In this document: positions 52,104 to 60,816 of the stretch, piece after piece | Layout of the letters: every line of letters begins with the position of its first letter | Position numbering within the stretch: position 1 is the stretch's first letter | NCBI GenBank assembly: GCA_022340585.1 | Contig: JAJDNS010000132.1 | Location: forward strand, 1 to 64,000 | Length of the DNA stretch: 64,000 bases | Source: Acidobacteriota bacterium | GTDB lineage: Bacteria; Acidobacteriota; Vicinamibacteria; Fen-336 | Direction of reading: 5' to 3' | Notes under the pieces: model-generated | Seen by the model: the letters and a program-made list of their open reading frames with translations, nothing else | What the model was told of the DNA's origin: nothing | The model's database searches: none | Position numbers and translations under genes: made by a program

Positions 52104-53624
52104 TCATTCGATCCGAGCCAGCCTCAGTACGGTGTGGGCAAAGCTGCCCAGGATGTAGGCGAAGGCCGGGATGAACAGCACCACGGCGACCGCCGACGCG
52201 ACCTTGTCGGCGGTGGTCTCGGGCGAGAGGAGCCGCAGGACCTGCTCCTGGTGGCTGAATACCCACAGGTAGGCGAGCAACGCGGCAAGGCCATAGCCAA
52301 CCAGGCGGGCGTACTGCCACGGTCCCACCAGGTAGCGGGCCTTCAGGTCCTCGCCGCGGATCACCGGCACCCGCAGGGTGTCGGCGATCCGGGCGCTGAG
52401 CTCGCGGGTGAGCCTCTGGCTGACCGCGTGCCCCTTCGCCACGAAGATATCCCCCACCACGACGAGGCTGTACGGCACCGTGCGGTCGATGGCGAGGCTC
52501 ACGTGCCGGGGATGGGACATCGCCGTGCGCATGCTTCCGGCGATCCCCCGCCGGGCCAGCTCCTGGAACACCTCCCTCAGCCCTTCGTCGTCGCAGGTGC
52601 CCCTCGTGGGCTCGACCCCGGTGTCGTCCTCGATCCCCCCGTCGATCTCCCTTCGGAGCCCGGGTGGAGGGGGCACCCTGGCCTCCTGCTCCACCGGCCC
52701 TTCGGGACACCCCTCCGCCGGCACCACCCGGAGCAGCTCGACCGCGGCCTGCCATCGCTCGGCGATCCGGACCAGCGACTCGAACACCGGCGACGAGGCG
52801 TCGAAGCACTCCTGGACCCAGAGGACGTTCGTCGAGGCCAGGGCGCAGCGCAGATCCCGCACGCCGTGGACCCCTTTCAGCACCTCCGGGATCACCGGCG
52901 CCAGGGCCGCGTCCTTGGGCAGGTACGTCACCGACAGGGCTCCCTCGTTGGCCCGCACCTTCAGACTGGCGGCGTACGTCCGCTTGTCGCGAGCGAGGGC
53001 GAGACGGGCCTCGGAGGCTACCCTGAGGCCCTCCAGGGCGCGGCGCGAGGCCGGCGTCTCGTGGAACTCGGGCAGCTGGGCGTAGGCACACAACGCCGTC
53101 GCCGCGTTGGCGACACCCACCTGCTCGAGGTTGACCACGAGGTCGTAGTAGCCGGCGAAGCCCCAGGCGACGGAGTACATCGTCCGCGTCCACCGCTCGC
53201 GGTCCTCCTCCACCTGCTCGATGTACCGCTTCGCCTTCTCCCGGCTCAGCCGAAGGCGGTCCATCACGGCGTTGATGCGGGTCTCCATGTCGGTGACCAC
53301 ACGGACGCGGAGGATGTGGGTGACGCCGGGCAGGAGCAGGTGCCCGGTGCGTCCCGCGTAGACCAGGTCCCCTTTCAGGGCGCGCTCGCAGAGCACCTTC
53401 GTGATGAATGACTGGTAGAGCTCCTTGTCCAGCATGAGACGCTCATCCATGGGCCGGCGCTTCACAATCGCGGTTTCCATCCGACCCACCGCGATCCCCT
53501 CGTCAACCGCCATCTCGAGGACCTGGTCGCGAGTGAGCAGGTCGTATCCGAGCTTCTCGGCGAGGACCTCGGCGAACTCGCGGCCCCGGATCAGGCTCCC
53601 CTGGGAGACGCAGACGATTGGCAT
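52104..53624 (-). CDS. Cytidylate-kinase-like protein with a C-terminal membrane anchor
   Basis: A 506-aa protein. The N-terminal about 200 residues resemble the cytidylate-kinase-like (Cytidylate_kin2) fold: VCVSQGSLIRGREFAEVLAE replaces the usual GSGGR P-loop, and RDQVLEMAVDEGIAVGRMET and GRTGHLLLPG follow. The middle region has two ligand-binding-like stretches. Two TM helices lie at about 445-500 (GYGLAALLAYLWVF, AVVLFIPAFAYILGSF). ATG 53624 has GGAGGA 8 nt upstream. It heads the minus-strand operon. With a degraded P-loop it may sense rather than phosphorylate nucleotides. Confidence 0.75.
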   Translation of the reverse strand: MPIVCVSQGSLIRGREFAEVLAEKLGYDLLTRDQVLEMAVDEGIAVGRMETAIVKRRPMDERLMLDKELYQSFITKVLCERALKGDLVYAGRTGHLLLPGVTHILRVRVVTDMETRINAVMDRLRLSREKAKRYIEQVEEDRERWTRTMYSVAWGFAGYYDLVVNLEQVGVANAATALCAYAQLPEFHETPASRRALEGLRVASEARLALARDKRTYAASLKVRANEGALSVTYLPKDAALAPVIPEVLKGVHGVRDLRCALASTNVLWVQECFDASSPVFESLVRIAERWQAAVELLRVVPAEGCPEGPVEQEARVPPPPGLRREIDGGIEDDTGVEPTRGTCDDEGLREVFQELARRGIAGSMRTAMSHPRHVSLAIDRTVPYSLVVVGDIFVAKGHAVSQRLTRELSARIADTLRVPVIRGEDLKARYLVGPWQYARLVGYGLAALLAYLWVFSHQEQVLRLLSPETTADKVASAVAVVLFIPAFAYILGSFAHTVLRLARIE

Positions 53625-53960
53625 GTCGTGGCTCCTCCGACCAAACGGACGCGCGCCTCTCCGCCGCGGGTCGTGGGGAAGGGCGCGACGCCGGTGAGCG
53701 CCACCCATATTATCGCGGGCGTCACCTGCCGTTCGGGCGAGTCGGTGTCTTCGAACTGATTGCCGGTCTCAGTCCCGCAGACCTCAGCGCGGGGTTCCTG
53801 CGGATTTCGCCGTCTTCGTGCGGAGGTGCCCGGGAGACACCCGGAGGTCGCCGACGACAGGATCGTCATCCGGGACGGGAGTCGGCTGGCGGTGTACCGA
53901 CTCGGGGCGTCCGAGGGCCCGTCCCAATAGAGTGCTGGGCCGTTCGCTATACTGCCGCCG
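53625..53960. other. Divergent intergenic region, possible gene remnants
   Basis: 336 nt between divergent genes. The low-GC stretch ATATTATCG near 53708 could belong to a promoter. The plus strand near 53842-53930 reads PEVADDRIVIRDGSRLAVYR and then ends at TAG 53928, with codon use like a real gene, so a C-terminal fragment of a lost gene may remain. No complete gene is seen. Confidence 0.3.
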
Positions 53961-55655
53961 GTGGGGGCATTGCGGTCAGTGTCGGCAGCCGTCTTCGTCG
54001 TCGCGGTTCTTTCGGCCGCGGCCCTTCGCCTTCCCGACCTCGGCCGACGCCCGATGCACGCCGACGAGGCCGTGCACGCCGACAAGTTCGGGACCCTTCT
54101 GGAAGAAGGGCATTACGCGTACGACTCCTCGGAGTTCCACGGGCCCACCCTCTACTACCTGACCCTGCCGTCCGCATGGCTCGAGGGGGCACGGGGGTAC
54201 CAGGACATCGACGAGACCACCCTGCGCGTCGTGCCCGCCGTGCTCGGGGTGCTGCTCGTCGCCGCCACTCTCGGGGCGAAGGGCTTCCTGGGCTGGCCCG
54301 GAGCGGCCCTCGCCGCGCTCCTGACCGCGATCTCCCCGGCCATGGTCTTCTATAGCCGCTACTTCATACACGAGGTCCCCCTCGTCTTCTTCACCTTCGG
54401 CGCGCTCCTCGGGGCATGCTGGTATCTGCAACGGGCGGGGGCCTTCCCGGCTCTGGTGACGGGCGTGAGCGTGGGACTGATGCACGCAACGAAGGAGACC
54501 GCCCCTCTCGCCCTGGGCGCGATGGTTCTGGCGCTGGCGCTCACCCTGGTCTTCGAGCGCCGCCACGGCCTGCCCCCCCACCCGATCCGCCGCACCGTCC
54601 GCCGTCGAGACGCCCTGCTGGCGGTCGTCGCGGCCGCGGTGGTGTCGGGGGTGCTGTACTCCTCCTTTCTGGGCAACCCCGGGGGCCTCGTGGACTCGGT
54701 GCGGTCCTACTGGATCTGGCTGGGTCGGGCCGGCTCCGGCTCGATCCACTCCCACTCCTGGGACTACTACCTGCGCCTGCTGATCTACTTCCCCGCGGAG
54801 GGGACCCCGGTGTGGAGCGAAGGCCTCATCCTCGTGCTGGGAGTCGCCGGGGCCGCAGCCGGCTGGAGCCGGAGAGGAGTCCCGGGAACGGATCCGAAGG
54901 TCCTCCGCTTCCTGTCGCTGTACACCCTCCTGCTGGTCGCCGCCTACGCGGCGATCCCCTACAAGACCCCGTGGAACCTCCTCGGGTTCCTGCACGGGCT
55001 GATCCTCCTGGCCGGCGTCGGCGCGGTCTGGGTGGTCCAGTCCTTCCGGGGACCGAACCGGCCTGCGGCCGGAAGCCCTGACCAAGGATACGATTCCACC
55101 ACGGCGACCGTGTCCTTGACGGGCCGGACCGGGCAGGTCGCGATCTCGGTGGCCCTGATCCTGGGCGCCGGACACCTGGCCTGGCAAGCCTGGTCCGGGA
55201 GCTTCCGCTTCGCCGCCGATCCCCGCAACCCGTACGTCTACGCCCACACCGGGAACGACGTGTTCGAGATCGTGGGTCGCCTCGAGGAGCTCACCCGAGC
55301 CCACCCCGAGGGCTCGGCCATGCCCATTCAGATCATCAGCCGGGAGAACCTCTGGCCCCTGCCCTGGTACCTGCGTGGGCTCTCCGGTGTCCGCTGGTGG
55401 AACGGGGTCTCCGACGAGGCGGAGAACGCCCCCGTCATCGTCGTGACCCCGGAGATGGAGCCGGCCCTGGTGAGGAGGCTCTACGACGTGCCGCCCCCCG
55501 GGGAACGGGAGCTGTACATGAGCATCTACGAAAGACGCCTGGAGCTGCGCCCGCGGGTCGAGGTGCGCGGGTACGCCTCGAAGGCACTCTGGGACGAGTT
55601 CCGCCGGCTCGAGGTCGAGCCCCCCGAGCCGCCCCCGCCCGTGGCTCACCCATGA
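53961..55655 (+). CDS. TIGR03663-type membrane protein (Agl23-like, GT-C fold)
   Basis: A 564-aa polytopic protein with about 11 helices. The first loop RPMHADEAVHADKFG followed by YDSSEFHGPTLYYL is diagnostic of the TIGR03663 family, whose archaeal members are linked to lipid-sugar flipping in protein glycosylation; in bacteria the role is unproven. GTG 53961 is the start. Residues about 364-386 (GPNRPAAGSPDQGYDS) come from an in-frame copy of the two-hairpin repeat in a loop between helices, so it probably does not break the fold. Stop overlaps apbE start (ATGA). Confidence 0.83.
   Translation: MGALRSVSAAVFVVAVLSAAALRLPDLGRRPMHADEAVHADKFGTLLEEGHYAYDSSEFHGPTLYYLTLPSAWLEGARGYQDIDETTLRVVPAVLGVLLVAATLGAKGFLGWPGAALAALLTAISPAMVFYSRYFIHEVPLVFFTFGALLGACWYLQRAGAFPALVTGVSVGLMHATKETAPLALGAMVLALALTLVFERRHGLPPHPIRRTVRRRDALLAVVAAAVVSGVLYSSFLGNPGGLVDSVRSYWIWLGRAGSGSIHSHSWDYYLRLLIYFPAEGTPVWSEGLILVLGVAGAAAGWSRRGVPGTDPKVLRFLSLYTLLLVAAYAAIPYKTPWNLLGFLHGLILLAGVGAVWVVQSFRGPNRPAAGSPDQGYDSTTATVSLTGRTGQVAISVALILGAGHLAWQAWSGSFRFAADPRNPYVYAHTGNDVFEIVGRLEELTRAHPEGSAMPIQIISRENLWPLPWYLRGLSGVRWWNGVSDEAENAPVIVVTPEMEPALVRRLYDVPPPGERELYMSIYERRLELRPRVEVRGYASKALWDEFRRLEVEPPEPPPPVAHP
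55050..55117 (+). repeat. Two-hairpin REP-like repeat, copy 3 (inside a gene)
   Basis: GGACCGAACCGGCCTGCGG, then CCGGAAGCCCTGACCAAGG as in copy 1; the second hairpin has several changes (GATACGATTCC, ACGGCGACC). It is translated in frame as a cytoplasmic or periplasmic loop of the TIGR03663-type protein. Confidence 0.65.
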
Positions 55656-56587
55656 GACCGGAGGAGCGGGGCGCGGCCGGTGTCGTCCCGGGCGATACCC
55701 CCGCCGGGATCGAGGTCCATCGGTTCGGCCACGAGGCGATGGCCACGGTGTTCGAGGTCTTCTCCGCCCACGACGACCGGGGGTACGCGAGTCAGGCGGC
55801 GCTGGCCGCCTTCGATCTGGTCGACCGGCTGGAGCGCGAGCTGAGCCGGTTCAGGGACAGCAGCGACGTATCGCGCATCAACGCCCTGGCCGCCGGACAG
55901 GAAACCCGGGTGACGCCGGAGACGATGGAGTGCCTGGAGATCGCCCGGCGCATGCACAGGCTGACCGGCGGGGCCTTCGACATCTCCCTCGGCACGGGGC
56001 TCGAGCAGATCGAGCTCGTGACCGACGGGTTCCTCGTTCGGGCCCGGGCCGACGGGGTCCGGCTGGATCTGGGGGGCATCGGCAAGGGGTACGCGGTCGA
56101 CCGCATGGCCGAGCTCCTGGACGAGTGGGAGATCCCCCGGGTCCTCCTCCACGGGGGCTTCAGCTCGGTTCTGGCTCGGGAGCCCCCTCCGGGGCGCGGG
56201 GGGTGGCCCCTCACCCTGACAGCCCCCGACGGCGGGGAACGGATCCGGGTCTCGGCCCGCCGCCAGGCCCTCAGCGCGTCGGGCACCCAGAAGGGCGCCC
56301 ACATCGTGGACCCTCGCACCGGCCAGCCCGCCCGTCATCGGGCGGCCTGGGTGGCCCTCCCTTGCCCCGAGACGCCCGGAGGGGCCCCGGGAGCCTGGAT
56401 CGACGTGCTCCGCTCGCCGGCGGCCGTGGCCGAGGCCCTGTCCACCGCGTTCATGCTCCTCCCCATGCCCGAGATCGGGGCGTTGTGTCGGAGGGGCCCG
56501 GGTCTCGAGGCCTGGGTCTTCCCGGAGCCCACTGGAAGCGGGGCGTCGGGGGCGGATCTCGTCCACCTGGCCCGCCGGCGCCCCTAA
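55652..56587 (+). CDS. apbE: FAD:protein FMN transferase
   Basis: A 311-aa ApbE that attaches FMN to Thr/Ser of flavoproteins such as NqrB/C and RnfG. Key motifs are SRFRDSSDVSRIN, LDLGGIGKGYAVDRM, SASGTQKGAHIVDPRTG and the C-terminal helix AEALSTAFMLL. No signal peptide or lipobox is seen at the chosen start, so it may be cytoplasmic or use another export route. It overlaps the TIGR03663-type gene by 4 nt. No target flavoprotein lies next to it. Confidence 0.88.
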   Translation: MRPEERGAAGVVPGDTPAGIEVHRFGHEAMATVFEVFSAHDDRGYASQAALAAFDLVDRLERELSRFRDSSDVSRINALAAGQETRVTPETMECLEIARRMHRLTGGAFDISLGTGLEQIELVTDGFLVRARADGVRLDLGGIGKGYAVDRMAELLDEWEIPRVLLHGGFSSVLAREPPPGRGGWPLTLTAPDGGERIRVSARRQALSASGTQKGAHIVDPRTGQPARHRAAWVALPCPETPGGAPGAWIDVLRSPAAVAEALSTAFMLLPMPEIGALCRRGPGLEAWVFPEPTGSGASGADLVHLARRRP

Positions 56588-56651
56588 AGATGAATAATAG
56601 AGGTCTGGATCAGATGACTCTCCTCGCGGGGACGACACGGAAAGGATAATC

Positions 56652-57377
56652 ATGTCCATGACACGACACATCGGGCCCACGCGGGCCACCCTCATACCTC
56701 TGTTTGTTCGCGCCGCCGCCGTTGGGATGGCGGTGCTCGGCGTCCTTTGCCTCCTCCCCGGGGCTGTCTCCGCCCAGGAGAAGATGGAGCCGATCCCCTT
56801 CGAGCTGCCCAAGCCCATGTTCGAGGGCACGCCCCAGAACCTCTCCGTCCCCAACCTCCAGAAGCCCCTGGGCCGCCCCCGGGACCCGTTTCTCGCTCCC
56901 GCCGGCGTCACCAACGTCGCCCTCGGGAAGGTCGTGACCAGCAGCGACATGGAGCCGATCATCGGCGATCTCGAGCAGGCCACCGACGGCGACAAGAAGG
57001 GCGCTGAGGGCAGCTTCGTCGAGCTGGGTCCCGGCGTGCAGTACCTCACCGTGGATCTGGGAGCGCCCCACGACATCTACGCCATCCTCTTCTGGCACTT
57101 CCACAAGACCGCGCGCGTCTACCTCGACGTGATCGTCCAGGTGGCGGACGACGCCGACTTCACGAAGAATGTGCGCACCCTCTTCAACAACGACAACGAC
57201 AACAGCGCCGGACTGGGCGCGGGCAAGGACATGAACTACGTGGAGACGGCCGAAGGTAAGCTGGTCGACGCCAAGGGCTCGCGGGCCCGCTTCGTCCGGC
57301 TGTACAGCAACGGCAACAACGCCAACGACCTCAACCACTACGTGGAGGTCGAGGTCTTCGGCCGCCCGGCGAAGTAG
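56652..57377 (+). CDS. Exported discoidin-like (F5/8 type C-like) domain protein
   Basis: A 241-aa protein with a signal peptide (AVGMAVLGVLCLLPGAVSAQ, cleavage near 42). Residues about 85-240 form a jelly-roll like carbohydrate-binding discoidin domains: NVALGKVVTSSD, QYLTVDLGAPHDIYAILFWH and ARFVRLYSNGNN are the usual strands. It starts a run of five co-directional genes with three oxidoreductases, so it may bring them to a glycan or form part of a complex. ATG 56652 is used; ATG 56658 is an alternative. Confidence 0.76.
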   Translation: MSMTRHIGPTRATLIPLFVRAAAVGMAVLGVLCLLPGAVSAQEKMEPIPFELPKPMFEGTPQNLSVPNLQKPLGRPRDPFLAPAGVTNVALGKVVTSSDMEPIIGDLEQATDGDKKGAEGSFVELGPGVQYLTVDLGAPHDIYAILFWHFHKTARVYLDVIVQVADDADFTKNVRTLFNNDNDNSAGLGAGKDMNYVETAEGKLVDAKGSRARFVRLYSNGNNANDLNHYVEVEVFGRPAK

Positions 57378-57386
57378 GAGAGCAGC

Positions 57387-58823
57387 ATGGCCAGCGAAGA
57401 CGACAAGGACCAGGGCGGCGGTCCGGAGGCGGCTCCCGGCCGGAAGATCGATCGCCGGGACGTCCTCCTCGGCCTGTCCACGGTCCCGGCGCTGGGCCTC
57501 TTCGGCGCGGCCTGGCAGAAGCAGCAGCAGTACGACGAGGCCGTGAAGGAGGCTGCCGAGGAGGAGAAACCCCCGCCGCCGGCTGATCTCCAGGAGATCA
57601 ACGTGGCCCTCCTCGGCGCGGGAGCCCAGGGGCAGGTGCTCCTCGACTCCATGCTCCGGATCCCCGGGCTGCGGTTCCGGGCGGTGTGCGACATCTGGGA
57701 GGAGTACAACCAGAAGCGGGTCGTGCGGATCCTCAAGAAGTACAAGCACGAGGTCACCGGCTACGTCGACTACCGCGAGATGCTCGACAAGGAGAAGGGC
57801 CTCGACGCGGTGGTCATCGCCACCCCCGACTTCTGGCACGCCCCCCACACCATCGACTGCCTCGAGGCGGGCAAGCACGTGTACTGCGAGAAGGAGATGT
57901 CGAACACCCTGGAGGGTGCTCGCAACATGGTGGAGGCGGCCCGGAGGACCGGAAAGCTGCTCCAGATCGGGCACCAGCGACGCAGCCACCCGCGCTACCT
58001 CCACACCTACGAGAACCTCCTGCGGGAGGCGCGGATCCTGGGCCAGATCGTCACCGTCAACGCCCAGTGGAACCGTTCCCCGGCCCCGGACCTGGGCTGG
58101 CCGGAGCGGTACACCATCCCGGACGACCTGCTCAAGCAGTACGGCTTCGACTCCATGGCCCAGTTCCGCAACTGGCGCTGGTACAAGGGCCTCGGGGGAG
58201 GGCCGATCGTCGACCTGGGCTCCCACCAGATCGACATCTTCGGCTGGTTCCTCGGAGCCAACCCGTCGCACGTGATGGCGAGCGGGGGTCTGGACTACCA
58301 CGACCCGGCGACCCACGAGTGGTACGACACCGTGATGGCCATCTACGAGTTCGACACCCCGGTGGGCCGGGCCCGGGCGTACTACCAGACCCAGACCTCG
58401 AACGGCAGCCAGGGCTACTTCGAGAACTTCATGGGCGACCAGGGCACCCTGGTCATCTCCGAGTCGGAGGCGGCGAACTCGGGGTTTGTCTACCGCGACC
58501 CCAACGCCCCGGCCTGGGACGAGTGGGTGCAGCGGGGCTGGATCTCGGCGCCCAAGCTCCAGGAGGTCAAGCCCAAGGACGAGGAGGCCGTCCTGGACGT
58601 TCGCGAGTCGGTGTCGCCCGACGAGCACCGCATCCCCGTCGTCCTGCGCGATCCGTACCACCAGCCGCACCTGGAGAACTTCTTCAACACCATTCGGGGT
58701 GACGCGACGCTGAACTGCCCGGCCGAGGTGGGATACGAGACCGCGGTCGCCGTGCTCAAGGTGAACGAGGCCATCGAGGCGAAGGAACGGCTCACGTTCG
58801 AGCCCGACGCCTTCGAGATCTGA
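57387..58823 (+). CDS. Exported Gfo/Idh/MocA oxidoreductase with an EKE variant motif
   Basis: A 478-aa oxidoreductase. The leader DRRDVLLGLSTVPALGLFG is Tat-like; a coil-like Glu/Ala/Pro stretch precedes the Rossmann fold (VALLGAGAQGQVLL). The family motif reads CEKEMSNTLEGA, with Glu in place of the usual Pro after EK. The catalytic-domain segment GGPIVDLGSHQIDIFGWFLG is well kept. It follows the discoidin-like gene by 9 nt and precedes DoxX by 16 nt. Confidence 0.87.
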   Translation: MASEDDKDQGGGPEAAPGRKIDRRDVLLGLSTVPALGLFGAAWQKQQQYDEAVKEAAEEEKPPPPADLQEINVALLGAGAQGQVLLDSMLRIPGLRFRAVCDIWEEYNQKRVVRILKKYKHEVTGYVDYREMLDKEKGLDAVVIATPDFWHAPHTIDCLEAGKHVYCEKEMSNTLEGARNMVEAARRTGKLLQIGHQRRSHPRYLHTYENLLREARILGQIVTVNAQWNRSPAPDLGWPERYTIPDDLLKQYGFDSMAQFRNWRWYKGLGGGPIVDLGSHQIDIFGWFLGANPSHVMASGGLDYHDPATHEWYDTVMAIYEFDTPVGRARAYYQTQTSNGSQGYFENFMGDQGTLVISESEAANSGFVYRDPNAPAWDEWVQRGWISAPKLQEVKPKDEEAVLDVRESVSPDEHRIPVVLRDPYHQPHLENFFNTIRGDATLNCPAEVGYETAVAVLKVNEAIEAKERLTFEPDAFEI

Positions 58824-58839
58824 GGCCGCAGGGGTAGAC

Positions 58840-59343
58840 ATGAACAAAGGGACGCTCACCAGTGTGCAGATGGCCACCATCGTCGCCCTGAGGGTGCTGA
58901 TCGGCTGGCATTTCCTCTACGAAGGCCTGTCCAAGCTGACCGCGGACAGCTGGTCGGCCAAGGGGTTCCTGCTGCAGTCCCGCGGCATGTTCGCGGAGGC
59001 CTTCCGGTGGCTGGCCGCTGACCCGGAGCGACTGAATCTCGTGAACCAGCTCAACATGTGGGGGCTCACCCTCATCGGTCTCGGGCTCATCCTCGGCTGC
59101 TTCACCCGCCTCGCCAGCGCTGCCGGCATGCTGGTCATTCTGCTGTTCTACCTGTGCAACCCTCCCTTCATCGGGTACTTCTACTCGATCCCCATGGAGG
59201 GGAGCTATCTCATCGTCAACAAGAACCTCGTGGAGCTGGCCGCGCTGGCCGTCGTCTTCGTGACCGGCAGCGGCCAGGTGGTGGGCCTCGATCGGATCAT
59301 CCACGGCCTCCTCGGGAAACGCGCCCGGACTGTCGAGGCGTGA
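58840..59343 (+). CDS. DoxX family membrane protein
   Basis: A 167-aa protein with four TM helices. It starts with ALRVLIGWHFLYEGLSKL, the DoxX signature, followed by LTLIGLGLILGCFTRLAS and a C-terminal helix. The family's role is usually redox-linked (quinol or thiosulfate oxidation partners). Placed between two exported oxidoreductases, it might move electrons from them to the quinone pool; this is inference. Confidence 0.85.
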   Translation: MNKGTLTSVQMATIVALRVLIGWHFLYEGLSKLTADSWSAKGFLLQSRGMFAEAFRWLAADPERLNLVNQLNMWGLTLIGLGLILGCFTRLASAAGMLVILLFYLCNPPFIGYFYSIPMEGSYLIVNKNLVELAALAVVFVTGSGQVVGLDRIIHGLLGKRARTVEA

Positions 59344-59383
59344 CCGCCCACGAGAGCGCCGTCCTGAAGCAAAGGGGAAACCA

Positions 59384-60697
59384 ATGAAAGACGAAACCAC
59401 GACCGAGAAGAACGGCATCACCCGCCGGGAGGTCATCAAGGCGGCTTCTCTGGCCTCGCTCGCGGCCGCGATGCCGGGCGGAGTCTTCGCCGCCGGCGCC
59501 TCCGAGCGCATCAAGGTGGGTCTCATCGGCTGCGGCGGTCGTGGCACCGGGGCGGCCCAGGACGCCATCAACGCCTCCCCCGACATCGTCATCGCCGCCA
59601 TGGGCGACGTCTTCCCCGACCAGCTGGAGTGGTCCAAGGGACAGCTGAAGGAGAAGGTCCCGGCCGAGCGGCTCGTGGTCACCCCCGAGACCAGCTTCAC
59701 CGGCTTCGACGCCTACGAGAAGGTCCTGGCCACCGACGTCGACGTCGTCATCCTCGCCACCCCACCCTTCTTCCGCCCGATGCAGCTGAAGGCGGCGATC
59801 GAGGCCGGCAAGCACGTGTTCACCGAGAAGCCGGTGGCGGTGGACCCGGCGGGCGTGCGCTCCGTCATCGCCACCTCGGAGCTCGCCACGAAGAAGGGGC
59901 TGAACATCGTCGCCGGCACCCAGCGTCGTCACCAGGCCCACTACCTCGAGATCATGAAGCGGGTGCACGGCGGTGACATCGGCGAGCTCGTAGGCGGCCA
60001 GTGCTACTGGAACATGGGGGCGCTCTGGGTCGAGCGGGCGGCCATGAACTGGGCCAACCGCACCGCCAAGAAGTGGTCCGACATGGAGTGGCAGCTCCGC
60101 AACTGGCTGTTCACGTGCTGGGCCGGAGGCGACCACATCGTCGAGCAGCACGTCCACAACCTCGACGTGATCAACTGGGCCTTCGACACCCACCCGGTCC
60201 AGGCCACCGGCATGGGCGGTCGCGCGGCACGGACCGAGCCCCAGTACGGAAACATCTTCGACCACTTCGCCATCGACTACGAGTACCCGAACGGGGTGCG
60301 GGTCATGAGCATGTGTCGCCAGACGGCGGGGGCGGCGGAGAACGTCTCCGAGCGCGTGGTGGGGACGAAGGGCTTCACCTACACCGACAGCGCCGACGGC
60401 TACATCAAGGGAGCGAATGCCTGGGAGAACCCCGAGGCCTCCCCCAACCCCTACGTCCAGGAGCACGCCGACCTCGTCGCCAGCATCAAGGCGGGGACAC
60501 CCCTGAACGAGGGTCGGCAGGTGGCGGAAAGCTGCCTGACCGCGATCATGGGCCGGATGAGCGCCTACACCGGCCGCGCGCTGAGCTGGGACTGGGTGAT
60601 GAACGCCTCGGAGCTCGACCTCACTCCGCCCCACCTGGAGTTTGGCGACCTGCCGCCCCTCGAGGTTCCGATCCCCGGGAAGACCCCCCTCGTCTGA
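59384..60697 (+). CDS. Tat-exported Gfo/Idh/MocA oxidoreductase
   Basis: A 437-aa protein with a Tat leader (TRREVIKAASLASLAAAMPG), nucleotide-binding VGLIGCGGRGTG at about 46, and the family motif FTEKPVAVDPAG with its Lys. QRRHQAHYLEIMKRV and CWAGGDHIVEQHVHNLDV hold substrate-site residues. ATG 59384 follows AAAGGGG. It is the second oxidoreductase of this cluster. Confidence 0.9.
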   Translation: MKDETTTEKNGITRREVIKAASLASLAAAMPGGVFAAGASERIKVGLIGCGGRGTGAAQDAINASPDIVIAAMGDVFPDQLEWSKGQLKEKVPAERLVVTPETSFTGFDAYEKVLATDVDVVILATPPFFRPMQLKAAIEAGKHVFTEKPVAVDPAGVRSVIATSELATKKGLNIVAGTQRRHQAHYLEIMKRVHGGDIGELVGGQCYWNMGALWVERAAMNWANRTAKKWSDMEWQLRNWLFTCWAGGDHIVEQHVHNLDVINWAFDTHPVQATGMGGRAARTEPQYGNIFDHFAIDYEYPNGVRVMSMCRQTAGAAENVSERVVGTKGFTYTDSADGYIKGANAWENPEASPNPYVQEHADLVASIKAGTPLNEGRQVAESCLTAIMGRMSAYTGRALSWDWVMNASELDLTPPHLEFGDLPPLEVPIPGKTPLV

Positions 60698-60740
60698 GAC
60701 GGAGGGGCTCGACGCAACCGAGGTCACCCTCGTCCGTCTC
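60696..60740 (+). terminator. Hairpin between two oxidoreductase genes
   Basis: GAGACGGA (60696-60703) pairs with TCCGTCTC (60733-60740) around a 29-nt loop and starts at the stop of the preceding gene. No U tract. It could be a processing site or weak terminator. Confidence 0.3.
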
Positions 60741-60816
60741 CCGTGCCCGGCTCTGACCGGAGCGCGGGGGACGTGACGACCAGGCTGGAACGGAAGCTCG
60801 TTTCAGAAGGAATGCC

